Part shown: in pieces, positions 35,435 through 44,493 of the stretch | Layout: every line of letters begins with the position of its first letter | How positions within the stretch are numbered: position 1 is the first letter of the stretch | Assembly (NCBI RefSeq): GCF_900155475.1 | Contig: NZ_FXAM01000001.1 | Location: 2,862,881-2,926,880 of the forward strand | Length of the DNA: 64,000 nt | Origin: Methylomagnum ishizawai | GTDB lineage: Bacteria > Pseudomonadota > Gammaproteobacteria > Methylococcales > Methylococcaceae | Direction: 5' to 3' | Position numbers and translations under genes: made by a program | The notes under the pieces: model-generated | Database searches by the model: none | What the model saw: the letters and a program-made list of their open reading frames with translations, nothing else | Told to the model about the DNA's origin: nothing

Positions 35435-36166
35435 GTGAGCGCAGCACCTTTATACGACATCAAAAACAAATTGCAGGTCACCTGCCAGAATTGCAGCCTG
35501 ACCTCCCTTTGCATACCACGCGGCCTAGCGCGGGAGGATATCGAACAAATCAGCCGCATCGTCAACCGCAAGAAAACCCTGCAACGGGGCGAACACCTTT
35601 TCCATAAAGGCGATAAATTCCGGGGCATCCTCGCCATCAAGGGCGGCACCGCCAAAACCACCACCTACGACAGCCAGGGCAACGAATATGTCACCGGGTT
35701 CTGGCTGCCGGGGGAATTGCTGGGTTTCGACGCCCTGGCCGGGGACCGGCATAAATACTCGGCCATCGCCCTGGAAACCCTGAGCTATTGCGAACTTCCC
35801 GCCGACCAGTTGGACGAACTGTGCCAGCGGGTGCCCAACCTCCTACGGGAATTGTTCCGCCACGCCAGCGCCCGGCTGGACGGCGAGACCGAACAGGCCA
35901 TCCTCAACAAACAGCCCGCCGAGGAACGGGTCGCCGCCTTCCTGCTGAACCTTTCGGACCGGCTGAAGGAGCGGGGCTTCTCGGCGGTCGAATTCCGCCT
36001 GAGCCTGAACCGGCAGGAAATCGGCAATTTCCTAGGGCTGGCACTGGAAACCGTGAGCCGGACCCTGCGCGGCTTCCAGGACGAGGGCTTGATCGCCGTA
36101 CAGCATAAGGACGTGCATATCCTCGACCTCGAAGGTTTGCGCACGGTCTGTTCCCACCGCGATTGA
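35435..36166 (+). CDS. fnr: FNR-type oxygen-sensing Crp-family regulator
   Basis: 243 aa if GTG at 35435 is used (no in-frame ATG upstream; TTG at 35366 would add 23 unconserved residues). The oxygen-labile [4Fe-4S] ligands are all present: Cys17, Cys20 and Cys26 in CQNCSLTSLC, and Cys119 in LSYCELP. A cyclic-nucleotide-like fold and dimer helix follow, then a C-terminal HTH with RQEIGNFLGLALETVSRTL, the FNR recognition helix (ExxSR). Controls low-oxygen genes; targets here are unknown, though the divergent truncated globin is a candidate. Confidence 0.9.
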   Translation: MSAAPLYDIKNKLQVTCQNCSLTSLCIPRGLAREDIEQISRIVNRKKTLQRGEHLFHKGDKFRGILAIKGGTAKTTTYDSQGNEYVTGFWLPGELLGFDALAGDRHKYSAIALETLSYCELPADQLDELCQRVPNLLRELFRHASARLDGETEQAILNKQPAEERVAAFLLNLSDRLKERGFSAVEFRLSLNRQEIGNFLGLALETVSRTLRGFQDEGLIAVQHKDVHILDLEGLRTVCSHRD

Positions 36167-36169
36167 ACC

Positions 36170-36202
36170 CCCGGCGGAAGCGGCTCCGGCGCTTCCACCG
36201 GG
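36170..36202. terminator. Bidirectional hairpin between fnr and the AI-2E-type gene
   Basis: CCCGG-c-GGAAGCG / CGCTTCC-a-CCGGG, a 12-bp stem with one mismatch and a 7-nt loop, 3 bp after the fnr stop and before the end of the convergent permease gene. No T-run, so termination strength is uncertain. Confidence 0.5.
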
Positions 36203-36214
36203 TTCCCGTCCCGA

Positions 36215-37258
36215 TCATTCCCCGTCCGGCGGGGCGGACCCGATCCCGTACCAGTCGCTGTCCTTGTAGAGGCCGTGGATATGCCGCAGCAACACCATGA
36301 CCACCGCCGCCAGGGGCAAGGCCAGCAACACCCCCAGGAATCCGAACAACTGCCCGCCCGCCAGCACAGCGAAGATCACCGCCACCGGATGCAGGCCGAT
36401 CCGGTGGCCGATCAACCAGGGCGTAAGCCACATGCCTTCCAATAAGTGGCCGACGCCGAACACAACCAGCACCGAAATCACCGACGAAAATTCGCCGTAC
36501 TGGGCCAAGGCGGCGATGGCGGCCAAGGTCACGCCGGCCATCGCCCCGGCATAGGGGATGAAGCTGACCAGCCCCGCGATCAGACCGATCAACAAGCCTT
36601 GTTTCAGGCCGATCAACCACAGGCCGAGACTATAGATGGCCCCCAGGGCGATCATCACCATGAACTGGCCACGGAACACGGCGCTCAAGACCCCATCGAC
36701 CTCGCCGACCAAGCGGGCGGTACCCGGTACCCAGCGCCGGGGCAACAGGCCACGGATATGGCCGAGCATCACATTCCAATCCCGCAGCAGATAGAACACC
36801 ACCACCGGGATCAAAGCCAGGTTCAAAACCCAGGACACGATCACCGCGCCGGAGTGGGTCAAGGACTCCAGCACCGCCGCAGCGTCGCCGCCGACCTTCT
36901 GCCAATAGGCGCTGAGGGTGGCGGCGACCTGTTCGAGATTCCCCAGCCGCACCTTCACCCCAAAGTGCTTTTGCAGCCAGCGGAAGAAAGCCGGTAGATC
37001 GTCGATGAAACCGCCGACCTGTTCGGCCAGCACCGGCAGCACCAGCAACAACAATGACACGAATAGCAAAACGATGAAGGAAAACACCAGGATGACGGCA
37101 GGCAAGCGCCGCAAGCCCACCCGCTCCAGCCGGTCCACCCAAGGGTCGGCCAGATAGGCCACCAAGGCGCCGCCCACGAAAGGCGTCAACATCGGGGCCA
37201 ACAGATAGAGCAAACCGCCCAATCCACCGACCAGGGCCAGGACCAGCCACCGATTCAT
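36215..37258 (-). CDS. AI-2E family transporter (PerM-like permease)
   Basis: 347-aa membrane protein with about eight helices. N-terminal hydrophobic block LYLLAPMLTPFVGGALVAYL, the central IPVVVFYLLRDWNVM and GQFMVMIALGAIYSLGLWL segments, and the C-terminal PYAGAMAGVTLAAIAAL with FVLAGGQLFGFLGVLLALP-like ending are typical. E. coli PerM/TqsA relatives export small molecules such as autoinducer-2; the substrate here is not known. Monocistronic; 34 bp downstream of dacA end on the same strand. Confidence 0.88.
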   Translation of the reverse strand: MNRWLVLALVGGLGGLLYLLAPMLTPFVGGALVAYLADPWVDRLERVGLRRLPAVILVFSFIVLLFVSLLLLVLPVLAEQVGGFIDDLPAFFRWLQKHFGVKVRLGNLEQVAATLSAYWQKVGGDAAAVLESLTHSGAVIVSWVLNLALIPVVVFYLLRDWNVMLGHIRGLLPRRWVPGTARLVGEVDGVLSAVFRGQFMVMIALGAIYSLGLWLIGLKQGLLIGLIAGLVSFIPYAGAMAGVTLAAIAALAQYGEFSSVISVLVVFGVGHLLEGMWLTPWLIGHRIGLHPVAVIFAVLAGGQLFGFLGVLLALPLAAVVMVLLRHIHGLYKDSDWYGIGSAPPDGE

Positions 37259-37292
37259 GGGGAAGCCCAGGGACGGGATTCAGGACGGCGCG

Positions 37293-38408
37293 TCAATGGT
37301 GGGCGCACTTGGATTTATGGCAGGCGGGCGCGGGTTCGGCCTTGGCCTTGCTGGCGGAGGCGTGGGTTTTCTTCGCCGCCGGGGCTTCGGCCTTGCTGGC
37401 CGTGCGATGGGTGGTGGCCGAAGCGTCGGCCAAGCGCAGCGGCTGGGCCGGAGGATGCGCGGGATGCGCCGCGGCATGGTGCGCCTGGGGATGGTGGGCG
37501 GCGTGGGCATGGTGCGGGACCGGCGCGGCGGTTTCGGCGACCATCAGCGCCGGGGCTGCGGGACGGTCGAACTCCACCACATGCAACCTGGGGTCCGCGC
37601 CTTCCAACTGGGCGAAACCATCGTCCAGCAATTCCCGCATCAAGGCATCGCGGCGCCTGGCGCTGGGACCGCCGAACACCACGCCGATCAAACGATGGCC
37701 GTTGCGCTGGGCGGAGGCCACCAGATTGAACCCAGAAGCGTTGATGAAGCCGGTCTTGATCCCGTCCATCCCGGCATAGGTTTCCATCAGATGGTTGTGG
37801 TTCTGGAAACCATGGCCCTGGTAATAGAACACCGGGGTCGAGAAATAGGTGTAGTACTGCGGGAATCTTTTGTTGAGCGCCTTGCCCAGCCGGAACATGT
37901 CCCAGGCCGTGGTGACTTGGTTGGGATCGGGCAGGCCCGAGGCGTTGCGGTAGACGGTGCGGCTCATGCCGAGTTGGCGGGCCTTGTCGGTCATCGCCGC
38001 CGCGAACGCCGTCTCCGATCCGGCCATGCCTTCGGCGATGGTGCTGGCGGCGTCGTTGGCCGAGCGGGTGACCAGCCCTAGGATGCCCTCCTCCACGCTC
38101 AAGGTATCGCCCACCTTCAGCCCCAACCGGGAAGGCGGCCGCAGCACGGCGAAACGGGAGGCGCGGAACAAAGTGTCCGAGAACAAACGCCCCTGCGACA
38201 AAGCCTCGAACACCAAGTACAGCGTCATCATCTTGGTCAGGGAGGCGGGATGGCGCAATTCATCGGCATTGTGTTCGTAAAGCACCTGCTCGGTATCGAT
38301 ATCGGCCACCAAGGCGGCATAAGGTCCGGCCAGGGCGGCGGCGGGCAGGAACAGGGCGGCCCAGAACAGACCGGGGATCAAACGGCGCAAAACGGCAACC
38401 TGAGGCAT
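37293..38408 (-). CDS. D-alanyl-D-alanine carboxypeptidase (PBP5/6/7-type) with His-rich tail
   Basis: 371-aa periplasmic penicillin-binding protein that trims peptidoglycan stem peptides. Signal peptide FWAALFLPAAALA; motifs SLTK (Ser56, Lys59), SAN (Ser116) and KTG (218-220) are intact. The catalytic domain ends near residue 285; instead of the usual membrane-anchor helix the last 85 residues are low-complexity, with HHAHAAHHPQAHHAAAH then a Lys/Ala-rich run ending CHKSKCAHH. About 14 His and two Cys there suggest metal binding, an inference. The tail could equally mediate envelope attachment. Confidence 0.88.
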   Translation of the reverse strand: MPQVAVLRRLIPGLFWAALFLPAAALAGPYAALVADIDTEQVLYEHNADELRHPASLTKMMTLYLVFEALSQGRLFSDTLFRASRFAVLRPPSRLGLKVGDTLSVEEGILGLVTRSANDAASTIAEGMAGSETAFAAAMTDKARQLGMSRTVYRNASGLPDPNQVTTAWDMFRLGKALNKRFPQYYTYFSTPVFYYQGHGFQNHNHLMETYAGMDGIKTGFINASGFNLVASAQRNGHRLIGVVFGGPSARRRDALMRELLDDGFAQLEGADPRLHVVEFDRPAAPALMVAETAAPVPHHAHAAHHPQAHHAAAHPAHPPAQPLRLADASATTHRTASKAEAPAAKKTHASASKAKAEPAPACHKSKCAHH

Positions 38409-38579
38409 CGTTCAGAAAAATCCAAGGAAGGTTGAAGAATCCTCCGGCGCGGACGGGCCAGGAGGTTTGAAAAGGCCGATCCCAAGCCTGCCGGGACGCG
38501 GGGCGCACCCGCCGCGTCACGGGGCGGAGCCGCTTTGCCCTGGCATCGATCCCCAGCGCAAAGCCAGCCCACTTTTCCC

Positions 38580-38618
38580 AAAATCAAGCCGACTCGTGAC
38601 GGGAGTCGGTTTGATTTT
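38580..38618 (-). terminator. Long hairpin downstream of smpB
   Basis: AAAATCAAGCCGACTC and GAGTCGGTTTGATTTT pair as a 16-bp stem with one G-U and a 7-nt loop. On the minus strand it comes about 108 bp after the smpB stop and ends TTGATTTTGGG, a partial T-run, so it could terminate smpB mRNA. Its distance from the gene makes this moderate. Confidence 0.5.
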
Positions 38619-38648
38619 GACCAAAGCGAAGCTTGCCTTCCCCGATGT

Positions 38649-38690
38649 CCCATAGCCTGGATTCCACTGCGTTCCATCCGGGCCACGGGG
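38649..38690 (-). repeat. REP-like element between smpB and dacA
   Basis: Minus strand: CCCGGATGGAACGCAGTGGAATCCAGG core, shown in part as CCCGGAT ... ATCCAGG with GTGG ahead, matches the widespread GTAG-headed repeat that contains GGAACGCAGTGGAATCC. I know it as a common interspersed element; other copies were not found in this window in identical form. The rest of 38409-38725 holds only this and the adjacent hairpin. Confidence 0.5.
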
Positions 38691-38725
38691 AAAGCTTCAT
38701 ACGCAGCGACCGCCGCAGTCCGGCC

Positions 38726-39205
38726 TTAGCCGTTCTTCATGACCCGCTGTTTTTCGCGCTGCCAATCGCGCTCTTTCTCGGTGGCCCGCTTATCGTGCAA
38801 TTTCTTGCCCTTGGCCAGGCCGATCTCCAGCTTGGCCCGGCCTTTTTTCCAATACATGACCAAGGGCACCAAAGTATAACCCTTGCGTTCGACATGGCCG
38901 ATGAGTTTGCTGAGTTCGGCCCGGTGCAGCAAGAGTTTCCGGGTGCGGGTGGGATCGGGATCGACATGGGTGGAAGCGGAACTCAGCGGGGACAGATGCG
39001 AGCCCAGGAGCCAAGCTTCGCCGCTTTTCAACACCACGTAGCTTTCCTTGAGCTGGGCGCGGCCCGCCCGGAGGCTCTTCACTTCCCAGCCCTGCAAGAC
39101 CAAGCCGGCCTCGTAGCGCTCTTCGATGAAATAGTCGTGGGTGGCTTGCCGGTTGTGGGCGATGGTGGAATTCCCGGACGAATCTTTGTTCTTTTTTGCG
39201 GCCAT
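38726..39205 (-). CDS. smpB: SsrA-binding protein SmpB
   Basis: 159-aa RNA-binding protein that delivers tmRNA to stalled ribosomes. Family markers: [20 protein letters not shown] near residue 18 (in part), [35 protein letters not shown] and the C-terminal [12 protein letters not shown] (the conserved tail that reads the mRNA channel), ending [10 protein letters not shown]. The start at 39205 gives the [12 protein letters not shown] head usual for the family. tmRNA (ssrA) is not in the window. Divergent from the Na+ transporter. Confidence 0.97.
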   Translation of the reverse strand: MAAKKNKDSSGNSTIAHNRQATHDYFIEERYEAGLVLQGWEVKSLRAGRAQLKESYVVLKSGEAWLLGSHLSPLSSASTHVDPDPTRTRKLLLHRAELSKLIGHVERKGYTLVPLVMYWKKGRAKLEIGLAKGKKLHDKRATEKERDWQREKQRVMKNG

Positions 39206-39311
39206 GGAGGATTATAGATGCCTGACGCGGTTGGAAAATCTTGATATTTTACCGCATCGCGACGGGATGCCCCCGCGCTTTTCCACGGCAACGAATACTT
39301 ATGGGGAAATC

Positions 39312-40658
39312 ATGACGGAACAACGTTTTCTGCACGGCCAATGGTCCTCACGCATGGCCTTCATCCTGGCGGCCAGCGGCTCGGCCATCGGCCTCGGCAA
39401 CATCTGGAAATTCCCCTACTTGGCGGGCGACAACGGCGGCGGGGCGTTCGTCATCGTTTATTTGCTGTGTGTGGTCGCCATCGGCATCCCGCTGATGATC
39501 GCCGAAACCATGATCGGGCGGCGCGGACGGCAAAGCCCCATCAACACCATGCTGACCCTGGCCGAGGAAGCCAAAGCCAGCCGCCATTGGCATTACGCGG
39601 GCTGGCTGGGCGTGGCGGCCGGATTCCTGATCCTGTCGTATTACTCGGTAATCGCGGGCTGGTCCATGGCCTATATCCTCAAGGTCGGCGGCGGTTTCCT
39701 CGCTAACGCCGATGCCCAGACCGTGCAGGCCGCGTTCCTCGACCTCAAAGCCGCACCCGACATCCAAGCGATCTGGCACACCGTCTTCATGGCCGGCACC
39801 CTGCTCATCGTCAGCCGTGGCGTTCACCGGGGTTTGGAACGCGCCACCCGCATCATGATGCCGGGCTTGTTGGCGATGCTGGTCCTGCTGGATATCTACG
39901 CCATGACCACCGGCGGTTTCGGGCAAGGCCTGGCCTTCCTGTTCGAGCCGGATTTCGGCAAGCTGAGCGGGGAAAGCGTGCTGGTCGCCATGGGCCAAGC
40001 CTTCTTCTCGCTGGGGCTGGGGATGGGCTCGATCATGGTCTACGGCTCCTACCTGCCGGACCATGTGTCCATCGCCCGCGCCTCGATCATCGTCGCCACC
40101 GCCGATACCGCCGTGGCGCTGATGGCCGGCATCGCCATCTTCCCCATCGTGTTCGCCCACCATTTGGAACCCGGTATGGGTCCGGGCCTGATCTTCGAAA
40201 CCCTCCCCATCGCCTTCGGCCAAATGCCGGGCGGCTCCTGGTTCGGACTGGTGTTCTTCCTGCTGGTGTTCTTCGCCGCCATCACCTCGGCCATCGCCTT
40301 GATCGAACCCGCCGTGGCCTATCTCTCGGAAAACCTGGGACTGAACCGGACGGCGGCGTCCTGGTGGAGCGGCGCGGTGTGCTGGCTGTTGGGGCTGGGG
40401 ACGGTATATTCGTTCAGCGGCGGCGAAAACGGGTCGAGCAGGAATTTCTTCGAGTGGGTCGATTTCCTGACCGCCGACGTGATGCTACCCATCGGCGGGA
40501 TTTTGGTGGCGGTGTTCGCCAGTTGGGTGATCAAGCGGGAAGTCAGCGAGGCCGAATTGGCGATGGGCGCGGCCTATGCCTGGTGGCGAGCGCTGGCGCG
40601 GTATGTGGCCCCCGGCGCGGTGGCCCTGGTGTTCCTCCACGCCATCGGCGTGCTGTAG
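39312..40658 (+). CDS. Sodium-dependent transporter, SNF/NSS family
   Basis: 448-aa LeuT-fold symporter with about 12 helices that uses Na+ to import amino acids or amines. Helix 1 carries AASGSAIGLGNIWKFPYLAG, minus its last residue, holding the unwound Na+/substrate site; GGGAFVIVYLLCVV and QAFFSLGLGMGSIMVYGSY are further markers. The start is ATG at 39312; an upstream in-frame extension is not conserved. No signal peptide. It stands between smpB and rnfH where many genomes carry ratA. Substrate is unknown. Confidence 0.92.
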   Translation: MTEQRFLHGQWSSRMAFILAASGSAIGLGNIWKFPYLAGDNGGGAFVIVYLLCVVAIGIPLMIAETMIGRRGRQSPINTMLTLAEEAKASRHWHYAGWLGVAAGFLILSYYSVIAGWSMAYILKVGGGFLANADAQTVQAAFLDLKAAPDIQAIWHTVFMAGTLLIVSRGVHRGLERATRIMMPGLLAMLVLLDIYAMTTGGFGQGLAFLFEPDFGKLSGESVLVAMGQAFFSLGLGMGSIMVYGSYLPDHVSIARASIIVATADTAVALMAGIAIFPIVFAHHLEPGMGPGLIFETLPIAFGQMPGGSWFGLVFFLLVFFAAITSAIALIEPAVAYLSENLGLNRTAASWWSGAVCWLLGLGTVYSFSGGENGSSRNFFEWVDFLTADVMLPIGGILVAVFASWVIKREVSEAELAMGAAYAWWRALARYVAPGAVALVFLHAIGVL

Positions 40659-40681
40659 GCGGCGATCCCGGCGGCCCCGCA

Positions 40682-40951
40682 ATGAAGATCGAAGTCGCCT
40701 ATGCCAAGCCCGACCACCAGTTGATCCTGGGCTTGGAACTCCCGGCGGGCGCGACAGCGGAACAGGCCATCCGCGCCTCCGGGATGCTGGCGCGGTTCCC
40801 GGAAATCGATCTCGCGGTGAACGCGGTCGGAATCTTCGGCAAGACCTGCGCCCTGGACCAAGCCCTGAAACCCGGCGACCGGGTGGAAATCTACCGGCCC
40901 CTGCCCGCCGATCCCAAGGAAGCGCGGCGGGGCCGGGCCGTCAAGAAATAG
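40682..40951 (+). CDS. rnfH: RnfH family protein (UPF0125)
   Basis: 89-aa ubiquitin-like protein: MKIEVAYAKPDHQLILGLEL, FPEIDLAVNAVGIFGK and DRVEIYRPLPADPKEARR are standard RnfH segments. Its biochemical role is not known. In gammaproteobacteria it is co-inherited with ratA, smpB, bamE and fur; here it starts 23 bp after the NSS transporter and is convergent with bamE. Start at ATG 40682 with GGCGG upstream. Confidence 0.93.
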   Translation: MKIEVAYAKPDHQLILGLELPAGATAEQAIRASGMLARFPEIDLAVNAVGIFGKTCALDQALKPGDRVEIYRPLPADPKEARRGRAVKK

Positions 40952-40966
40952 CCCCGCGCCATCACC

Positions 40967-40992
40967 GGAGTCCAAAGCTTGCTTTGGATTCC
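40967..40992. terminator. Bidirectional hairpin between rnfH and bamE
   Basis: GGAGTCCAAAGC and GCTTTGGATTCC form a 12-bp stem (one G-U) with a 2-nt loop in the 44-bp gap between convergent stops. No T-run, so likely a shared weak terminator. Confidence 0.55.
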
Positions 40993-40995
40993 AAC

Positions 40996-41439
40996 TCAAT
41001 CCTCGCTGCCGAACACGCCCTTGATCTTCTGCCACAGGGTCTTTTCGCGCTCGATGCGGGGGATGTTGACCGTGGTGTCCTTGCTCATCTCGATGGAAGG
41101 CAGGTTTCCGGGCCGGAAATCGCCCGCCAAGCCCTTCAATTCCTCGTCCTTGTCGAACGCCAGGCTGATATGCTTTTGCACCCTGGGTTCGTTGCCGGGT
41201 TGGTTGGAATAGAGGTAATCCCAGCGCTCGTCATGGAAAGGATCGGTCAACAAGGGTGTGCCCATGATGAAAGCCACTTGGCGCTTGGTCATGCCGGGCC
41301 GCAATTGATCGACCATTTCCTGGGAAACCACGTTGCCTTGGTGTATATCCAGCCGGTAGATGCCGGGCAACCAATTGAACGAGCATCCGGTCAAAAACAG
41401 AGTACTCAGGTAGGTTATTACAGGGAGGCGTTTGGGCAT
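40996..41439 (-). CDS. bamE: Outer membrane assembly lipoprotein BamE
   Basis: 147-aa lipoprotein of the BAM complex that inserts beta-barrels. Signal [19 protein letters not shown] with LTGC lipobox gives Cys19 as the lipidated residue. The BamE fold follows: [20 protein letters not shown], without its last residues, [19 protein letters not shown] and DERWDYLY. The tail after residue 110 is longer than the E. coli protein. Divergent from fur with 73 bp between, the standard gammaproteobacterial arrangement. Confidence 0.95.
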   Translation of the reverse strand: MPKRLPVITYLSTLFLTGCSFNWLPGIYRLDIHQGNVVSQEMVDQLRPGMTKRQVAFIMGTPLLTDPFHDERWDYLYSNQPGNEPRVQKHISLAFDKDEELKGLAGDFRPGNLPSIEMSKDTTVNIPRIEREKTLWQKIKGVFGSED

Positions 41440-41512
41440 GTTATGATGGCCGGAGTCCGAATTCGGCCCTCATGATACTCGATAGCTTCCGCTAAAACAC
41501 GGAATCGCCACA

Positions 41513-41947
41513 GTGGAAACCCAAGACATCAGGAACGCGGGACTCAAGGTCACGCTCCCCCGCATCAAAATCCTCGAAATGCTGGAAAACCAAGCTTTTT
41601 CCGGTCGGCACCTTACGGCTGAGGATGTGTACAAATCCCTCATCAGCGAGGGCGAGGAAATCGGCTTGGCGACGGTCTACCGGGTGCTAACCCAATTCGA
41701 GGCGGCGGGGCTGGTGAAGCGCCACCACTTCGAGGGCGGCAATTCGGTGTTCGAGTTGAACCGCGGCGACCACCACGATCATATGGTCTGCGTCAAATGT
41801 GGCTATGTGCAAGAATTCCACGACCATATGATCGAGCGGCGGCAACAGGAAATCGCCCAGCACAAGGGTTTCAAGCTGACCGAACACTCGCTGTGCCTAT
41901 ACGGCGTCTGCGCCGATTGCCAGCAAAAAGAGGCCGTGCCCCGCTGA
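41513..41947 (+). CDS. fur: Ferric uptake regulator Fur
   Basis: 144-aa Fe2+-dependent repressor. N-terminal wHTH: GLKVTLPRIKILEML and TVYRVLTQFEAAGL with the Y-R recognition pair. Metal residues: HHFEGG, HHDHMVCVKCG (first structural CxxC near residue 93) and YGVCADCQ (second CxxC). GTG start at 41513. The bamE-fur spacer contains ATGATGGCCG/CGGCCCTCAT (41443-41473), a 10-bp inverted repeat with one mismatch that may be an operator or leader structure. Cytoplasmic DNA-binding dimer. Confidence 0.96.
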   Translation: METQDIRNAGLKVTLPRIKILEMLENQAFSGRHLTAEDVYKSLISEGEEIGLATVYRVLTQFEAAGLVKRHHFEGGNSVFELNRGDHHDHMVCVKCGYVQEFHDHMIERRQQEIAQHKGFKLTEHSLCLYGVCADCQQKEAVPR

Positions 41948-41981
41948 ACCTCCGCCAGGGCACCGGCCACAGCCACACCCC

Positions 41982-43229
41982 ATGTTCAAACCCCTGATTT
42001 TCTTCATCGGCCTGCGCTATACCCGGGCCAAGCGGCGCACGCGCTTCATTTCCTTCATCGCCCTGACTTCGGTGCTGGGCCTCGCCCTGGGCGTGACCGC
42101 CCTCATCACCGTACTATCGGTGATGAACGGCTTCGAGGAAGAATTGCGCGAGCGCATCCTGGGGATGGCGTCCCACGCCTCGATCAGCGGCCCGGACGGG
42201 AAATTGCGCGATTGGCATAGCCTGGAACCCACCCTGCGCCAAGAGCCGCGCATCCAGGGCTGGGCACCCTACATCGAAACCCAGGCCATGCTCAACGCCG
42301 ACCGCCGGGTCAGCGGCAGTTTGATCCGTGGCATCCTGCCCGGAATGGAGCCCGAAGTTTCAGCGGTGGCCCAACGCTTGATCCAAGGCCGCTTGGAGGC
42401 GCTCAAGCCGGGCGGCTTCGGCATCGTGCTGGGGGTGGAACTCGCCAGCTACCTGGGCGTGGTGATCGGCGATCCGATTACCGTCATCGCCCCGGAAATC
42501 AACGGCGCGGCGGGCGGCATCCTGCCCAGGATCAAGCGCTTCACCGTGGTCGGCGTGTTCCAGGTCGGCATGTACGAATTCGACCGCAACCTCGCCCTGA
42601 TCCATCTGGACGACGCCGCCCAACTCCATCATATGGAAGGCGCGGTGTCGGGGCTGAGGCTCAGGCTGGACGATGTGTTCCATGCCCAGCAGGTGGCGCA
42701 CGAACTCGGTCCCAAGCTGGGCGATCACTACACCCTCGCCGACTGGACCCTGGAACACGGCAATTTCTTCCAAGCGGTGCAGACCGAAAAACGGGTGATG
42801 TTCATCATCCTGCTGCTGATCGTGGCCGTGGCCGCTTTCAACATCGTATCCACCCTGGTGATGGTGGTCACCGACAAGCGCCCCGATATCGCCATCCTCC
42901 GCACCCAGGGCATGACCCCGGAGGGCATCATGGGCATCTTCATCGTGCTGGGTTCCTTGATCGGCCTGTTCGGGACGCTGCTGGGCACGGTCGGCGGGGT
43001 GTTGCTGGCCTTGAACGTCGATCGCGTGGTACCCGCCATCGAACGGCTGCTCGGGGTGCAATTCCTGTCGGGCGATGTGTACTACATCACCGAACTGCCC
43101 TCCAAGCTGCTGTGGTCGGATGTGGCCGTCATCACCGGCATCGCCTTCCTGCTGTCGGTGCTGGCGACCCTCTATCCAGCCCGGCAAGCCTCGCGCATCC
43201 AACCGGCGGAAGCGCTGCGCTATGAATAA
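41982..43229 (+). CDS. lolC: Lipoprotein-releasing system permease LolC
   Basis: 415-aa inner-membrane permease of the LolCDE ABC system that extracts lipoproteins for the outer membrane. Four helices surround a large periplasmic MacB-like domain; [20 protein letters not shown] opens the first span (in part), and [20 protein letters not shown] and [16 protein letters not shown] mark the C-terminal half. It is 34 bp after fur. The next gene is a close paralogue, overlapping by 8 nt. It may be LolC or LolF-like; labels C and E follow order only. Confidence 0.9.
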   Translation: MFKPLIFFIGLRYTRAKRRTRFISFIALTSVLGLALGVTALITVLSVMNGFEEELRERILGMASHASISGPDGKLRDWHSLEPTLRQEPRIQGWAPYIETQAMLNADRRVSGSLIRGILPGMEPEVSAVAQRLIQGRLEALKPGGFGIVLGVELASYLGVVIGDPITVIAPEINGAAGGILPRIKRFTVVGVFQVGMYEFDRNLALIHLDDAAQLHHMEGAVSGLRLRLDDVFHAQQVAHELGPKLGDHYTLADWTLEHGNFFQAVQTEKRVMFIILLLIVAVAAFNIVSTLVMVVTDKRPDIAILRTQGMTPEGIMGIFIVLGSLIGLFGTLLGTVGGVLLALNVDRVVPAIERLLGVQFLSGDVYYITELPSKLLWSDVAVITGIAFLLSVLATLYPARQASRIQPAEALRYE

Positions 43230-44493
43230 GCCCGCCCCCGCCCGCATGTTCAAACCCCTGAGCGTCTACATCGGCCTGCGCTACACCCGCGCCCAGCGCC
43301 GCAATAGCTTCATCTCGTTCATCGCCCTGACCTCGGCCCTGGGCACCGCATTGGGCGTGGCCGCGCTGATCACGGTGCTATCGGTGATGAACGGCTTCGA
43401 GGCCGAAATCAAGGAACGCATCCTCGGCATGACCGCCCACGCTTCCATCAGCGGCCTAGATGGCGAGTTGCGCGACTGGCCCTCGCTGGAAGCCCCCTTG
43501 CGGCAGGAACCCAAAGTCCTGGGCTGGGCGCCCTATATCGAAGCCCAAACCCTGTTGAATTCCGACACCCAGGTCAGCGGGATCACCTTGCGCGGCATCC
43601 TGCCGGATTACGAACCCAGGGTTTCGGAAGCCGCCAGCCGTTTGATAGAAGGCCGGTTGGACGCATTGCGGGCGGGCGGGTTCGGCATCATCCTAGGCGA
43701 GGAGCTCGCCAAGCACCTGGGCGCGAAGCTGGGCGACAAGATCGCCGTCATCACCCCCGAAGTGGTCGCTACGCCTGCCGGAGTCATGCCTAGGCTGAAG
43801 CGCTTCACGGTGGTCGGTATTTTCCGGGTCGGCATGTACGAATACGACCGCAACCTCGCCCTGATCCACCTAGACGACGCCGCCCGCCTGCTGCGGATGG
43901 ACGACACCGTGTCGGGACTCCGGCTCAAACTCGACGATGTGCTGTACGCCCGCCAAATCGCCCGCGACCTCGGCCCCAAGCTGCCCCAGCAATACCTCAT
44001 CACCGACTGGACCCGCGCCCACGCCAATTTCTTTCGCGCCATCCAGAGCCAGAAGGAAATGATGTTCATCATCCTGTTCCTGATCGTGGCCGTGGCCGCC
44101 TTCAACATCGTGTCCACCCTGGTGATGACCGTCACCGACAAGCGGGCCGATATCGCCATCCTCCGCACCCAGGGCATGACGCCGGGCACGGTCATGGGCA
44201 CCTTCATGGTACTGGGCACCGTCATCGGCTTCGCGGGCACCTTGCTCGGCGGCATTGGCGGGGTGGTCCTGGCCCTCAATGTGGAAACCCTCCTGCCCGC
44301 CATCGAACGGACGTTCGGACTCAAATTCATCTCGGCGGAGGTGTATTACCTGAGCGAACTGCCCTCCAAGCTGGTCTGGGCCGATGTGTGCCAGGTGACG
44401 GGCGTGGCCTTCCTACTTTCCATCCTGGCGACGATCTATCCTGCCTGGCAGGCTTCCCGCGTCGCCCCCGCCGAGGAATTGCGTTATGAATGA
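43222..44493 (+). CDS. lolE: Lipoprotein-releasing system permease LolE (LolC paralogue)
   Basis: 423 aa from ATG at 43222; the 8-nt overlap TATGAATAA with lolC and the same pattern at the lolE/lolD junction support this start over the ATG at 43246. Shares the architecture and many stretches of lolC, e.g. [20 protein letters not shown] and [16 protein letters not shown], so the pair arose by tandem duplication. With lolC it would form the heterodimeric permease. Order C-E-D differs from C-D-E of E. coli. Confidence 0.88.
   Translation: MNKPAPARMFKPLSVYIGLRYTRAQRRNSFISFIALTSALGTALGVAALITVLSVMNGFEAEIKERILGMTAHASISGLDGELRDWPSLEAPLRQEPKVLGWAPYIEAQTLLNSDTQVSGITLRGILPDYEPRVSEAASRLIEGRLDALRAGGFGIILGEELAKHLGAKLGDKIAVITPEVVATPAGVMPRLKRFTVVGIFRVGMYEYDRNLALIHLDDAARLLRMDDTVSGLRLKLDDVLYARQIARDLGPKLPQQYLITDWTRAHANFFRAIQSQKEMMFIILFLIVAVAAFNIVSTLVMTVTDKRADIAILRTQGMTPGTVMGTFMVLGTVIGFAGTLLGGIGGVVLALNVETLLPAIERTFGLKFISAEVYYLSELPSKLVWADVCQVTGVAFLLSILATIYPAWQASRVAPAEELRYE

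Noticed and set aside
38409-38580. tRNA or small RNA downstream of smpB
   Set aside because: No cloverleaf could be folded by eye; only the long hairpin and a REP-like element are supported.
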